From Colicola sp016286205 (GTDB lineage: Bacteria; Bacteroidota; Bacteroidia; Bacteroidales; Paludibacteraceae): a stretch of DNA of 64,000 nucleotides. The DNA is taken from contig JAEESF010000001.1 of NCBI GenBank assembly GCA_016286205.1, positions 62,001 to 126,000 of the forward strand, in the 5' to 3' direction. The position numbers were made by a program, and so were the translations under genes. Below the pieces are notes generated by a model. It did not search any database, was not told the origin of the DNA, and worked only from the letters and a program-made list of their open reading frames with translations. Numbering within the stretch: position 1 is the first letter of the stretch; each line of letters opens with the position of its first letter. This document shows, one piece after another, positions 52,613 to 59,989 of the stretch.

Positions 52613-52759
52613 ATGAAAAAGATGCTTCTTATCGTAGCTGTTGCTTTCGTTGCAGCTAGCTGCGGAAACAAGTGCTGCAACAAATGCTGTGAGAACGACA
52701 CAACTGCTAACGATACCGTTGAGGTAGTTGAGGTTGTTAATGACACCGTTGCTGAGTAA
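52613..52759 (+). CDS. Tiny cysteine-rich lipoprotein (48 residues)
   Basis: ATG 52613 to TAA 52757-52759. The signal MKKMLLIVAVAFVAASC has a lipobox (AASC, Cys17). The mature peptide of 32 residues reads CGNKCCNKCCEND followed by an acidic Val/Asp/Thr tail. The four further cysteines in two CC pairs could bind metal or form disulfides. Codon use is strongly biased towards GTT/GCT, as in highly expressed genes. It has its own promoter and terminator, which supports it being real despite its size. Function unknown. Confidence 0.82.
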   Translation: MKKMLLIVAVAFVAASCGNKCCNKCCENDTTANDTVEVVEVVNDTVAE

Positions 52760-52808
52760 TTATCTTGTTTCTCACTAAGGTTCAACCTGAAAAAGAAGCG
52801 GCCAAGAT

Positions 52809-52838
52809 GGTCGCTCTTTTTTTTGTTACTTTATCAGG
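52809..52838 (+). terminator. Terminator of the small Cys-rich lipoprotein
   Basis: 8-bp stem AGCGGCCA / TGGTCGCT (one G-U pair) with a three-base loop, followed by nine T-rich bases; it overlaps the end of the convergent gpmI. Confidence 0.8.
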
Positions 52839-54358
52839 TTGTGCCCGGTCATTTCCGCCGGTTGTTGAATACCGAGAATATGACAAATCGAAGGTGCTAC
52901 ATCGGCCAGAATACCATTCTCCACTTTCGCATCCGTATGATCCTTGCTGATATAGATGAACGGCACAGGATTGAGCGAGTGAGCGGTGTTAGGCGTTCCA
53001 TCCGCATTGATGGCGTTGTCGCAATTGCCGTGATCGGCAATCAGGATAATCTCGTAACCGTTGTCCAGCGCGGCCTCAATCACGCGATTTGAGCACTCGT
53101 CGATGGTCTTCACGGCTTTCACGATAGCCTCGTAAACGCCCGTGTGACCTACCATATCGCCGTTAGCAAAATTCAGCGTGATATAGTCGAAGCGCTGCGT
53201 CTTGATAGCATCTACCAGCGCGTCTGTTACCTCCGGAGCTGACATTTCCGGCTTCATATCGTAGGTCGGCACTTTCGGGCTAGGAATCAGAATACGCTCT
53301 TCGCCCGGATACTCGGCCTCGCGACCACCATTGAAGAAGAAAGTGACGTGCGCGAATTTCTCTGTCTCGGCTATGCGTAACTGTTTGAGTCCCAGTTTAC
53401 TAACCACCTCACCCAAGGTGTTTTCTACATTCTCTTTCGGGAATAGGATATGTAGTCCTTGGAACGAACTGTCGTACGGAGTCATGCAGCAATAGTGCAA
53501 ACCCGGAATAGTTTTCATGCCTTGTTCCGGCATATCTTGCTGAGTCAGCACAATCGTTATCTCTTTAGCACGGTCGTTACGATAATTGAAGAAGATAACC
53601 ACATCGCCTTCTGCGATACGTCCGTCACAGTTGGCATTAACCAGCGGCTCCATAAATTCGTCGGTATCTTTATGCTCCTCGGTGTGACGGTCGTAGCAAC
53701 CTTGTACTGCGGCCACCATATCCGTTTCCTTGCGGCCAATACCGTTTACCAGCTGATCGTAAGCCACCTTGATGCGCTCCCAACGTTTGTCACGGTCCAT
53801 CGCATAGAAACGGCCGATGATGGATGCTATGTGCGCACCGTTGGCATCGCACACTTTCTGCAGGTCAGCCACAAAACCTTTTCCGCTACGCGGATCGGTG
53901 TCGCGCCCATCCATGAAACAGTGAACAAACGTCTTGTCTGCCACACCATATTCCTTGCTGATTTCCACCAGTTTGAATAGATGGTCCAGGCTGGAATGGA
54001 CGCCTCCGGTCGAGCACAAACCCATGATGTGCAGTTTCTTGCCGGCCTGTTGAGCAGCCTTGTACGCTGCTACAATCTCCGGATTCTGCATAATCGAGTT
54101 GTCGCGAATCGAACGGTTGATCTTCACCAAATCCTGATATACTACGCGGCCCGCACCTATATTCAGGTGCCCCACTTCCGAATTGCCCATCTGGCCGTCC
54201 GGCAGACCAACATTCTCTCCGCTGGCCTGGAGTTGCGAGTGAGGATATTTCGCCAGCAACGCGTCCCAATGGGGTGTTGGCGTTACGCTGATGACATCGG
54301 CTTTGCTCTTGTTGCCGATTCCCCAGCCATCTAGAATCATTAATAATGCTTTACTCAT
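52826..54358 (-). CDS. gpmI: 2,3-bisphosphoglycerate-independent phosphoglycerate mutase
   Basis: 510 residues, alkaline-phosphatase superfamily. The metal and nucleophile residues are clear: ILDGWGIG at the start (Asp), nucleophile Ser60 in GQMGNSEVGHLNIGAG, HCFMDGRDTDPRS, NFANGDMVGHTG and ILIADHGNCDN. It interconverts 3- and 2-phosphoglycerate using Mn2+. It is the last gene of the minus-strand run CNNM/CBS protein - smpB - gpmI. Confidence 0.97.
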   Translation of the reverse strand: MSKALLMILDGWGIGNKSKADVISVTPTPHWDALLAKYPHSQLQASGENVGLPDGQMGNSEVGHLNIGAGRVVYQDLVKINRSIRDNSIMQNPEIVAAYKAAQQAGKKLHIMGLCSTGGVHSSLDHLFKLVEISKEYGVADKTFVHCFMDGRDTDPRSGKGFVADLQKVCDANGAHIASIIGRFYAMDRDKRWERIKVAYDQLVNGIGRKETDMVAAVQGCYDRHTEEHKDTDEFMEPLVNANCDGRIAEGDVVIFFNYRNDRAKEITIVLTQQDMPEQGMKTIPGLHYCCMTPYDSSFQGLHILFPKENVENTLGEVVSKLGLKQLRIAETEKFAHVTFFFNGGREAEYPGEERILIPSPKVPTYDMKPEMSAPEVTDALVDAIKTQRFDYITLNFANGDMVGHTGVYEAIVKAVKTIDECSNRVIEAALDNGYEIILIADHGNCDNAINADGTPNTAHSLNPVPFIYISKDHTDAKVENGILADVAPSICHILGIQQPAEMTGHNLIK

Positions 54359-54391
54359 ATAATCATCAAATTTAAAATATCAAATTTCAAA

Positions 54392-54856
54392 TCACAAATG
54401 CGCAAACTTGCGCACCTGCGCCATTTCGCGTTTGTCGTCCGCCTCGCGCAGACTCTGACGCTTGTCGTAGGTGTGTTTTCCTTGACAGAGCGCAATTTCC
54501 ATCTTGGCTAGTCCGCGTTCGTTGATAAATAGTTCCAGCGGAATAATGGTCTTGCCCGTATCTTTGGTCGCTTTCTCCAGTTTGCGTATTTCGCGGCGTT
54601 GCAGCAGCAGTTTGCGGTCGCGTTTGGCCTCATGGTTAGCGTAACTGCCAAAGCGATACTCAGCTATATGCATCTGTTTGACGTACATCTCGCCATGTTC
54701 CACGGCGCAATAACTATCCACCAGCGATGCTTTGCCCTCACGGATCGACTTAATCTCCGTGCCGAAAAGCTGAATCCCGGCAGTATAGCGGTCCAGAATG
54801 ATATACTCAAACTTGGCTCGCTTGTTCAGAATATGTACATCAGATTTCAGTGGCAT
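54392..54856 (-). CDS. smpB: SsrA-binding protein
   Basis: 154 residues. It binds tmRNA and brings it to stalled ribosomes in trans-translation. Characteristic segments are ILNKRAKFEYIILDRYTAGIQLFGTEIKSIR, SYCAVEHGEMYV and LFINERGLAKMEIALCQGKH, with the basic tail KRQSLREADDKREMAQ. The opening Met-Pro-Leu-Lys is conserved. It lies 33 bp before gpmI. Confidence 0.96.
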   Translation of the reverse strand: MPLKSDVHILNKRAKFEYIILDRYTAGIQLFGTEIKSIREGKASLVDSYCAVEHGEMYVKQMHIAEYRFGSYANHEAKRDRKLLLQRREIRKLEKATKDTGKTIIPLELFINERGLAKMEIALCQGKHTYDKRQSLREADDKREMAQVRKFAHL

Positions 54857-54868
54857 ATATTCGCAAAT

Positions 54869-54912
54869 CAGACTAACGACAGACTAACGACAGACTATCG
54901 AGTCGAGACAAA
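54869..54912. repeat. 11-bp tandem array between the CNNM protein gene and smpB
   Basis: Units CAGACTAACGA, CAGACTAACGA, CAGACTATCGA and GTCGAGACAAA fill most of the 59-bp gap between the two minus-strand genes. Same period and AGAC core as the other arrays. Confidence 0.75.
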
Positions 54913-54915
54913 GAC

Positions 54916-56022
54916 CTAACTTTCAGCCTCTGTATATTGCTCTTCTGTTTCACTATTTTCGTCTTTCGTCTTTCGACTTTCGACTTTTCTATATTTCTTC
55001 TGTCGTTGTTCCCAACGCTCGCGAGCGTATTGCTGCATATCGATCACGGTATCGTTTTCGTCGATGATCTCCAGACCAAAGATAGTCTCGATGATATCTT
55101 CCAGCGTCAGGATGCCGACAAACATACCATATTCGTCTATCACCTGCGCTATCTGGCTCTTCTGTTTCAACATTGAGTCAAATATCACGCCGAGTGTCAG
55201 GTCTTGGTCAAAAGCCGGCAACGGGCGTTTGATGCCACCCAGAGTCTTGCGAAAATGGTCTTCGGTCAGTTCTTCCAGCGCATCGTTACGCAGCACATAA
55301 CCTGTGATATATTCCGGCGATTCGGGCTTGTAGAGCGGAATACGCGAAAAATGGTCGTATTCATCGTTGTCGTAATAGGCGCGAAGCGTCATATTTTCCG
55401 GTGCAATCTTAGCCACTACACGCGGAGTCATCACGTCGTAGGCATGGATTGTATCCAAACGCATCAGGTTGCTGAATATCTTGTTCTCATCCTCATCCAC
55501 CACGCCTTCTTCTTCGCCCACATTGACCATCGAAAGCACTTCTTCACGGCTTACAGACGGTTCGTCCTCGTTATCCGGAAAGGCTTTCGTGATCAATTCC
55601 ACGAGCAGTACAAACGGATAAAGAACAACAATCAGTACACGTATCGTGCGAGCGGTAAAGCCCATCAGCTGACGCCAGTAGGTAGTACCTATCACTTTCG
55701 GAACAATCTCGCCGAAGATAAGAATCAGCAGCGTAACAATAGCCGATACCAGTCCGAACCATTTGCTGCCAAACACGGCTGTCGCCTGCATTCCCACGCC
55801 GGCCGCACCTATCGTATTAGCAATAGTGTTCAGCGACAGAATAGCAGCCAAAGGACGACCTGTGTCCTCTTTGTAACTATTCATCAACTTCGCGGGCGCG
55901 TAGCCCTCTTCCTCACGCAGATTGATATAACTTAACGATGTGGTCATCAGTACCGATTCCAATACGGAACACAGAAAACTGACGCCCATTGCACCGAATA
56001 AAAACAATAAAAGTAGTGTCAT
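54916..56022 (-). CDS. CNNM/CorC-type membrane protein with CBS domains
   Basis: 368 residues. The N-terminal CNNM membrane domain has three to four helices (LLLLFLFGAMGVSFLCSVLESVLM..., AILSLNTIANTIGAAGVGMQA, IFGEIVPKVIGTTY). Two CBS domains follow (DVMTPRVVAKI and later QIAQVIDEYGMFVGILTLEDIIETIFG). An acidic, charged tail ends the protein. The DEYG..G..T.EDI.E.I.G motif is typical of the HlyC/CorC family, probably Mg2+ or cobalt efflux. It lacks the C-terminal CorC-HlyC transporter-associated domain. Confidence 0.9.
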   Translation of the reverse strand: MTLLLLFLFGAMGVSFLCSVLESVLMTTSLSYINLREEEGYAPAKLMNSYKEDTGRPLAAILSLNTIANTIGAAGVGMQATAVFGSKWFGLVSAIVTLLILIFGEIVPKVIGTTYWRQLMGFTARTIRVLIVVLYPFVLLVELITKAFPDNEDEPSVSREEVLSMVNVGEEEGVVDEDENKIFSNLMRLDTIHAYDVMTPRVVAKIAPENMTLRAYYDNDEYDHFSRIPLYKPESPEYITGYVLRNDALEELTEDHFRKTLGGIKRPLPAFDQDLTLGVIFDSMLKQKSQIAQVIDEYGMFVGILTLEDIIETIFGLEIIDENDTVIDMQQYARERWEQRQKKYRKVESRKTKDENSETEEQYTEAES

Positions 56023-56038
56023 AGTCTAAAAAATCGTG

Positions 56039-56070
56039 CAAAGTTACACTTTTTTTTGCATATGTGCAAA
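56039..56070 (-). promoter_or_regulatory. Promoter of the CNNM-smpB-gpmI operon, interleaved with the 6S-like RNA promoter
   Basis: On the minus strand: TTTG (56070-56067), 20-bp spacer, TAACTTTG (56046-56039). Its -33 box and the -33 box of the plus-strand promoter lie in the shared near-palindrome TTTGCATATGTGCAAA. Confidence 0.78.
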
Positions 56071-56086
56071 TTTTGTACTATCTTTG
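56055..56086 (+). promoter_or_regulatory. Promoter of the 6S-like RNA
   Basis: TTTG 56055-56058, 20-bp spacer, TATCTTTG 56079-56086. It overlaps the divergent operon promoter by 16 bp. Confidence 0.8.
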
Positions 56087-56093
56087 CAGCGAA

Positions 56094-56326
56094 ATTTTGA
56101 TAAAAGGCGTCTTACGCGCTTTGTTTTGGCTGGTTAGAATCTGGTAAATTCACGTAAATCCAAAGCATTGCAGCAGAGATGCTCATTAGTGTGTATTACA
56201 TGAAGTACGCGTTGCGTACTATTCGTTGTACATACGGCGTGGGCTTCAATGTTGTTCGTTCGGATTTACAGGCAATACCAGAGCCTTAACCAGCGGAACA
56301 GCAATATTGCAGTCCCGCCTTTTTTG
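56094..56326 (+). ncRNA. ssrS: Long-hairpin noncoding RNA, 6S-like (Bacteroidales-1-like)
   Basis: About 230 nt between a strong promoter and a terminator, without a plausible open frame. The ends pair as an interrupted long helix: GCTGGTTA (56129-56136) with TAACCAGC (56287-56294), TCTGGTA (56140-56146) with TACCAGA (56276-56282), GTAAATCC (56154-56161) with GGATTTAC (56262-56269). Inside lie a large bubble with a small 5'-side hairpin (GCAT..ATGC) and an apical arm with GTACGC/GCGTAC. This closing stem / central bubble / apical arm layout is that of 6S RNA, which binds housekeeping RNA polymerase. I recall the Bacteroidales-1 RNA being interpreted as 6S RNA. The terminator (GCGG...CCGC then T6) ends near 56326. 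The start point is inferred from the promoter. Confidence 0.65.
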
Positions 56327-56355
56327 TATGTAATTAACTTTTAACTATAAATATT

Positions 56356-57105
56356 ATGAAAAAACTATTCACTCTAATTTTATCCTTTACAACATCAGTT
56401 ACATATGCTCAGTGTAATGTAGCATCTTTTATTATTGATTCTGATGGATATGTCAATGTGCGTTCTGACGCGAATTCAAAAGCCGAAATAGTTGCGAAAA
56501 TTAATTCAGGGACAACCGTTTACTATGAGCGTAATAGTAATTCGAAATGGTATCATATATCATTGAAAAAATCAGGAACTCCTCTAGGATATGTTCACTC
56601 CAGCAGATTATATGCGTCAGAAGAATGGCCCTTATTAGCATATATTAATAATATTTACGATACTTTTACCGATATCTGCGATTCTCCTAATGGCAACGTC
56701 ATCTTGCAATTGCCTACAGAACAGTCATATTCTTTGGAACTTAGTGATTATAAAAACGGATGGTGGAAGATTGAACGTCTGGAACTTATCAATTATGAGC
56801 AAGGAGAAAAAACTTCTTTACCCATCCCCTCCAATACTGATTATTGGATTTGTACCACAAATATTAATTCTGAGATACAGGGTGATGGGTATTGTCCGTT
56901 TGATTTATTAACCATACCGGAAAACGGAGCCCCTATAATAAAATCCTACCCAAACGGAGAATTCCCCACCGCGATTGCTAACCTATTGGAGCTTAGCCGA
57001 AACAAACTATTCATCAAGATAATACTTAAAGACGGACATATTGGATGGGCGCCAATAAATCTTATTTGCTATAATCCTTTTACCACTTGTACTAGTTGCT
57101 ACTAA
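56356..57105 (+). CDS. Secreted SH3b-domain protein (AT-rich)
   Basis: 249 residues. Signal peptide about 1-18 (TSVTYAQ). An SH3b domain at about residues 22-90 (SDGYVNVRSDANSKAEIVAKINSG, WYHISLKKSGTPLGYVHSSRL) suggests binding to peptidoglycan or other envelope polymers. A second degenerate SH3b-like section follows (DICDSPNGNVILQLP). No catalytic domain is visible. Base composition is clearly more AT-rich than the flanking housekeeping genes, as in the next two genes, suggesting recent acquisition. Confidence 0.75.
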   Translation: MKKLFTLILSFTTSVTYAQCNVASFIIDSDGYVNVRSDANSKAEIVAKINSGTTVYYERNSNSKWYHISLKKSGTPLGYVHSSRLYASEEWPLLAYINNIYDTFTDICDSPNGNVILQLPTEQSYSLELSDYKNGWWKIERLELINYEQGEKTSLPIPSNTDYWICTTNINSEIQGDGYCPFDLLTIPENGAPIIKSYPNGEFPTAIANLLELSRNKLFIKIILKDGHIGWAPINLICYNPFTTCTSCY

Positions 57106-57171
57106 AATAAAAAATGCAAGGAGTGTGCCGAAAATCCGATAAAGAGTAGGCATAATTAAATCTTCAGAAAA

Positions 57172-57471
57172 ATGAAAACAAAAAACAAATCTGCAATGAT
57201 TTATGAATTAGTAAAAGCAATTATCTTTGGACTTACTGCTTTAGTGGTTTTATTCTACGGCCTCGGTAGTAATTATTCGGTGTCTGTACTCGAATATTAC
57301 TTATATAAAATGGATTTTTCGATCAAGTTTCCCGATGAGCCACAGATGTTATGGTGCTATTTGAGGATGATTTCTTTCTATTTCTGTTGTATAATATGTA
57401 TTGTTTCTGTTATTTCATATAAAGTATATGATGCAGCAGAAAATAACAAAGAACTACCTGTCCAAAAATAG
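57172..57471 (+). CDS. Small two-helix membrane protein (AT-rich)
   Basis: 99 residues with two hydrophobic helices (IIFGLTALVVLFYGLG and MISFYFCCIICIVSVISY) separated by a charged loop. No motif is recognised. It lies 66 bp after the SH3b gene and 33 bp before the nuclease-like gene, with the same AT-rich composition. Confidence 0.6.
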   Translation: MKTKNKSAMIYELVKAIIFGLTALVVLFYGLGSNYSVSVLEYYLYKMDFSIKFPDEPQMLWCYLRMISFYFCCIICIVSVISYKVYDAAENNKELPVQK

Positions 57472-57504
57472 AATAATAAGATAATCCAAGAATAATACAA
57501 CAAA

Positions 57505-58119
57505 ATGGATGATTCTTTGTTGATGTGCGATAGCACTGAGGGCGACGGCAAAGCCGAAATCGTCATGGATTATGTGATGTCGTGGAGTTTACGGCACGCG
57601 GTAACAAATGAAACAAACGAGAAAACTCCAAGACTACTTCAATATTGCCGATATATGCTCCATAAATTGCTTCAACTAAAAGCGCCGTTAGAACAAATCG
57701 TTTTCGAAAAAGTAGAGGTTTGGAAAGAGTGGAAAAATATGGATTTATGTGTCGAAGTTACGTTTACTAATAATGGACAGAGAGAATTCTATGCGCTCTT
57801 GATAGAGAATAAATACTATTCTCCTCTACATTTGAAGAAAGATACGAAAGGGATTTGGCGCAATCAAGTGGATGTATATAAAGAGATATTTGAAAAGCAT
57901 TACAATTTTTTAAAGAAAGAAGAAAGAAAATATGCACTTGTATCGTGCTTTGAAAGCAATGACGACAAAATACGCTTGTATGATGAAGCTCTAAAATTCG
58001 GATTTAAAGTATTTGGGTTCTATGATATCATTAATGAATCATATTGGGATGAAGCAAATGGTAAATATGAAGATTCCGAAAGCGACATCTTCAATGAATT
58101 TTGGTTGAGAAAGTGGTAA
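57505..58119 (+). CDS. PD-(D/E)XK nuclease-superfamily protein (AT-rich)
   Basis: 204 residues, no signal peptide. The nuclease core reads Asp80 (MDLCVEVTF), then E101-N-K103 (ALLIENKYYS), then Gln121 in RNQVDVYKEIF. This gives the D...ExK...Q pattern of PD-(D/E)XK nucleases, close to the PF14281-like group often found in defence or mobile contexts. The C terminus has an amphipathic tail (DIFNEFWLRKW). The specificity is unknown. It is the last gene of the AT-rich islet; I call it nuclease-like because only the motif supports it. Confidence 0.7.
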   Translation: MDDSLLMCDSTEGDGKAEIVMDYVMSWSLRHAVTNETNEKTPRLLQYCRYMLHKLLQLKAPLEQIVFEKVEVWKEWKNMDLCVEVTFTNNGQREFYALLIENKYYSPLHLKKDTKGIWRNQVDVYKEIFEKHYNFLKKEERKYALVSCFESNDDKIRLYDEALKFGFKVFGFYDIINESYWDEANGKYEDSESDIFNEFWLRKW

Positions 58120-58187
58120 TTCTCTAATTTTCCTATCTGGTTGCTTGCCATTTGACTGACATTTAGCAGGAGTGATCGAGACATTTA

Positions 58188-58263
58188 CGTGGAGAAGTGC
58201 TAAATCCTAGCATATCTCCACGATCCGATAGTCTCTCGATTGTGTCTTGTTAGTCTGATCTCG
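58188..58263. repeat. Repeat-family hairpin with degenerate 11-bp array
   Basis: CGTGGAGAAGTGCTA pairs with TAGCATATCTCCACG (two mismatches, 5-nt loop); the CGTGGAGAAG end is shared with the hairpin modules at 28 and 61 kb. It is followed by 11-bp units GTCTCTCGATT, GTGTCTTGTTA and GTCTGATCTCG. Confidence 0.6.
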
Positions 58264-58289
58264 CATTCCGGCAACTATTGCTCTCTCAA

Positions 58290-58440
58290 TGATATAGGTT
58301 TATGTCCTTTGGACAGCAGTTACCGCCATTGGCGGGAGGAATTGTTTTGACGGACTACGTTAAATTTATCTATAAGTAGGCAGTCGGAACAATCCCTCAT
58401 GGCACGCCAGTGCTACTGCTGGCAAAGGGGTAAATTTATG
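58290..58440. other. Candidate structured RNA or element remnant
   Basis: Hairpins GTCC-TTT-GGAC, CCGCC-ATT-GGCGG and GCCAG...CTGGC occur within 150 bp. GAGGAATTGTT and AACAATCCCTC form an enclosing 11-bp stem with one mismatch, and TAAATTTAT occurs twice about 70 bp apart. I could not match it to a known RNA, and no promoter was placed, so the strand is open. Confidence 0.35.
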
Positions 58441-58515
58441 TTTTTGTTATAATCGACTTATTTTTATTATTTTTTTCCATTTATACGAGCAATAAACGTT
58501 TTTTTCGGTCAAATG

Positions 58516-58547
58516 CTTGCAAATTTGAAAAAAAAGTAGTACTTTTG
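58516..58547 (+). promoter_or_regulatory. DUF5606 gene promoter
   Basis: CTTG 58516-58519, 20-bp spacer, TACTTTTG 58540-58547. Confidence 0.75.
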
Positions 58548-58577
58548 CAGCCGATTTTGAAAAATTAGTATTTTGAA

Positions 58578-58997
58578 ATGACAAAATTATCGGATATTCT
58601 CGCTATAACCGGCCGGCCTGGACTGTATAAACTTATCAGTCGCGGCAACAATATGCTGATTGTCGAATCGCTTGTTGACGGCAAACGTATGCCGACTTAT
58701 GCACGAGACAAAATCGTGGCGTTGAGCGATGTGTCGATGTTCACCAACGCCGATGATGTTCGCTTAAGCGAAGTTCTGACCAGTTGCGGTAAGGTAGAGA
58801 AACTCAAACCGACACAGATCGACCATAAGAAAGCCAGCAACGAAGAAGTGCAGAAATGGTTCGACGCTGTGCTGCCCGATTGGGATCGTGACCGCGTTTA
58901 TCCGAGCGACATCCGCAAACTGATTGCGTGGTACAATATCCTCGTCAATGCCGGTATTACAGACTTCAGCATCGACGAACCCGAAGAGGAGAAATAA
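58578..58997 (+). CDS. DUF5606 protein
   Basis: 139 residues, cytoplasmic. LSDILAITGRPGLYKLISRGNNMLIVESLVDGKR and KIVALSDVSMFT match the DUF5606 family conserved across Bacteroidota; a winged/SH3-like beta fold is likely in the first half. The acidic tail ends EPEEEK. In many Bacteroidota it sits near peptide deformylase or NIF3-like genes; here NIF3-like follows after 50 bp. Molecular function is unknown. Confidence 0.85.
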   Translation: MTKLSDILAITGRPGLYKLISRGNNMLIVESLVDGKRMPTYARDKIVALSDVSMFTNADDVRLSEVLTSCGKVEKLKPTQIDHKKASNEEVQKWFDAVLPDWDRDRVYPSDIRKLIAWYNILVNAGITDFSIDEPEEEK

Positions 58998-59047
58998 ACA
59001 GCCCGAAGGGCGATAAACGCAGCCCTTGACTGCTATAAACAGCGGCT

Positions 59048-59827
59048 ATGCCGCGACTAAACGAACTTATTTATAGCATAGAATCTGTAGCGCCACGGAG
59101 TGCCCAACAGGATTGGGATAACTCGGGAATGCAGGTAGGTGACACAGAACGCGACATTCAGTCGGTTCTCTTGACAACGGACGTAACAGAAGCCGTTGTC
59201 AGTGAGGCTATTGCGCTTGGTTGCCAACTTATCGTCAGTCATCATCCGCTTTTGTGCCACGGACTCAAACAGGTCTGCGGACAAACGCCGCAGGCACGAG
59301 TAGTCGAAACAGCTATTCGTCACAACATCGCTATCTATTCGGCACACACCAGTCTGGATGGCGTGCTGAACGGCATCAGTGGCCGTCTGGCGGACAAACT
59401 GGGCGTACAGAACTATCGCATTCTGATTCCTGCCGAAGACGGCAAAACGGGTCTCGGCGTTATCGGCCGACTGGCGCAACCGATGGCCTACGACACATTC
59501 CTTGCACACGTACGCGATACATTATCTACCACATATGTGCGCTACACGTTGCCCGCACACGAACAAGTGCAAACTATCGCTATGTGCGGAGGTGCCGGAG
59601 CAGAATTTGTGGATGAGGCTATCCGCCAAGGCGCAGACGTCTATCTCACGGCCGATTGCAAATATCACGAGATGCAGGATGCCGCAGGCAGAATTGGCAT
59701 GGTAGATATCGACCACTGGATTAGCGAGAACCATGCACGCGACATCTTCCGCGACATCCTCTCGCCACTTGGCGTCGAGTGCCATATCAGCAAAGCTGAT
59801 AATACTCCTATTAAGATACTTAAATAA
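59048..59827 (+). CDS. NIF3-like (DUF34) dinuclear metal protein
   Basis: 259 residues. Metal-binding motifs of the NIF3/YbgI family are visible: QLIVSHHPLLCHGLKQV (paired His), IAIYSAHTSLDGVLNG (His, Asp) and the late IDHWISE (His). The N terminus MPRLNELIYSIESVAPRSAQQDWDNSGMQVG is typical. Family members form hexameric toroids. The role is debated; GTP cyclohydrolase-like or metal-insertion activities have been suggested. It is translated 50 bp after the DUF5606 gene. Confidence 0.92.
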   Translation: MPRLNELIYSIESVAPRSAQQDWDNSGMQVGDTERDIQSVLLTTDVTEAVVSEAIALGCQLIVSHHPLLCHGLKQVCGQTPQARVVETAIRHNIAIYSAHTSLDGVLNGISGRLADKLGVQNYRILIPAEDGKTGLGVIGRLAQPMAYDTFLAHVRDTLSTTYVRYTLPAHEQVQTIAMCGGAGAEFVDEAIRQGADVYLTADCKYHEMQDAAGRIGMVDIDHWISENHARDIFRDILSPLGVECHISKADNTPIKILK

Positions 59828-59989
59828 CTGATATATAATAACATTTAATCCCTCTCCGAACTAAGAGGAGTTCCCCAAAACTCGGGAGGACTGCTAACGA
59901 AGTGATAGTCCGACCGAAGAGCGGGAACATGGCGCAGATTCCTATGAGCGACGTGGTCGCGAATCGTATTGAGCCATAGTTCACGCGAC
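59828..59989. other. 162-bp gap with hairpins between the NIF3-like and zinc-ribbon genes
   Basis: It holds GCGAC-GTG-GTCGC and GGACT...AGTCC hairpins. An open stretch starting ATG GCG CAG could encode 16 residues but has no support. It may be a structured leader for the zinc-ribbon gene; I could not identify it. Confidence 0.4.

Larger units (their letters stand above)
58120..58577. other. Gene-free stretch with repeat hairpin, structured segment and promoter
   Basis: No supported open frame. From left: a 15-bp-arm hairpin with CGTGGAGA / TCTCCACG ends (58188-58222), a degenerate 11-bp array (58231-58263), a segment with several good hairpins (58290-58440), an AT-rich tract, and the DUF5606 promoter (58516-58547). 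Confidence 0.7.

Noticed and set aside
56094..56326. tRNA or tmRNA in the promoter-terminator unit
   Set aside because: No CCA end, T-loop motif or tag-peptide frame; the long end-pairing with central bubble fits 6S RNA instead.
59901..59978. Small open frame MAQIPMSDVVANRIEP and its upstream extension before the zinc-ribbon gene
   Set aside because: No start with support upstream, only 16 residues from the ATG, and no known family.
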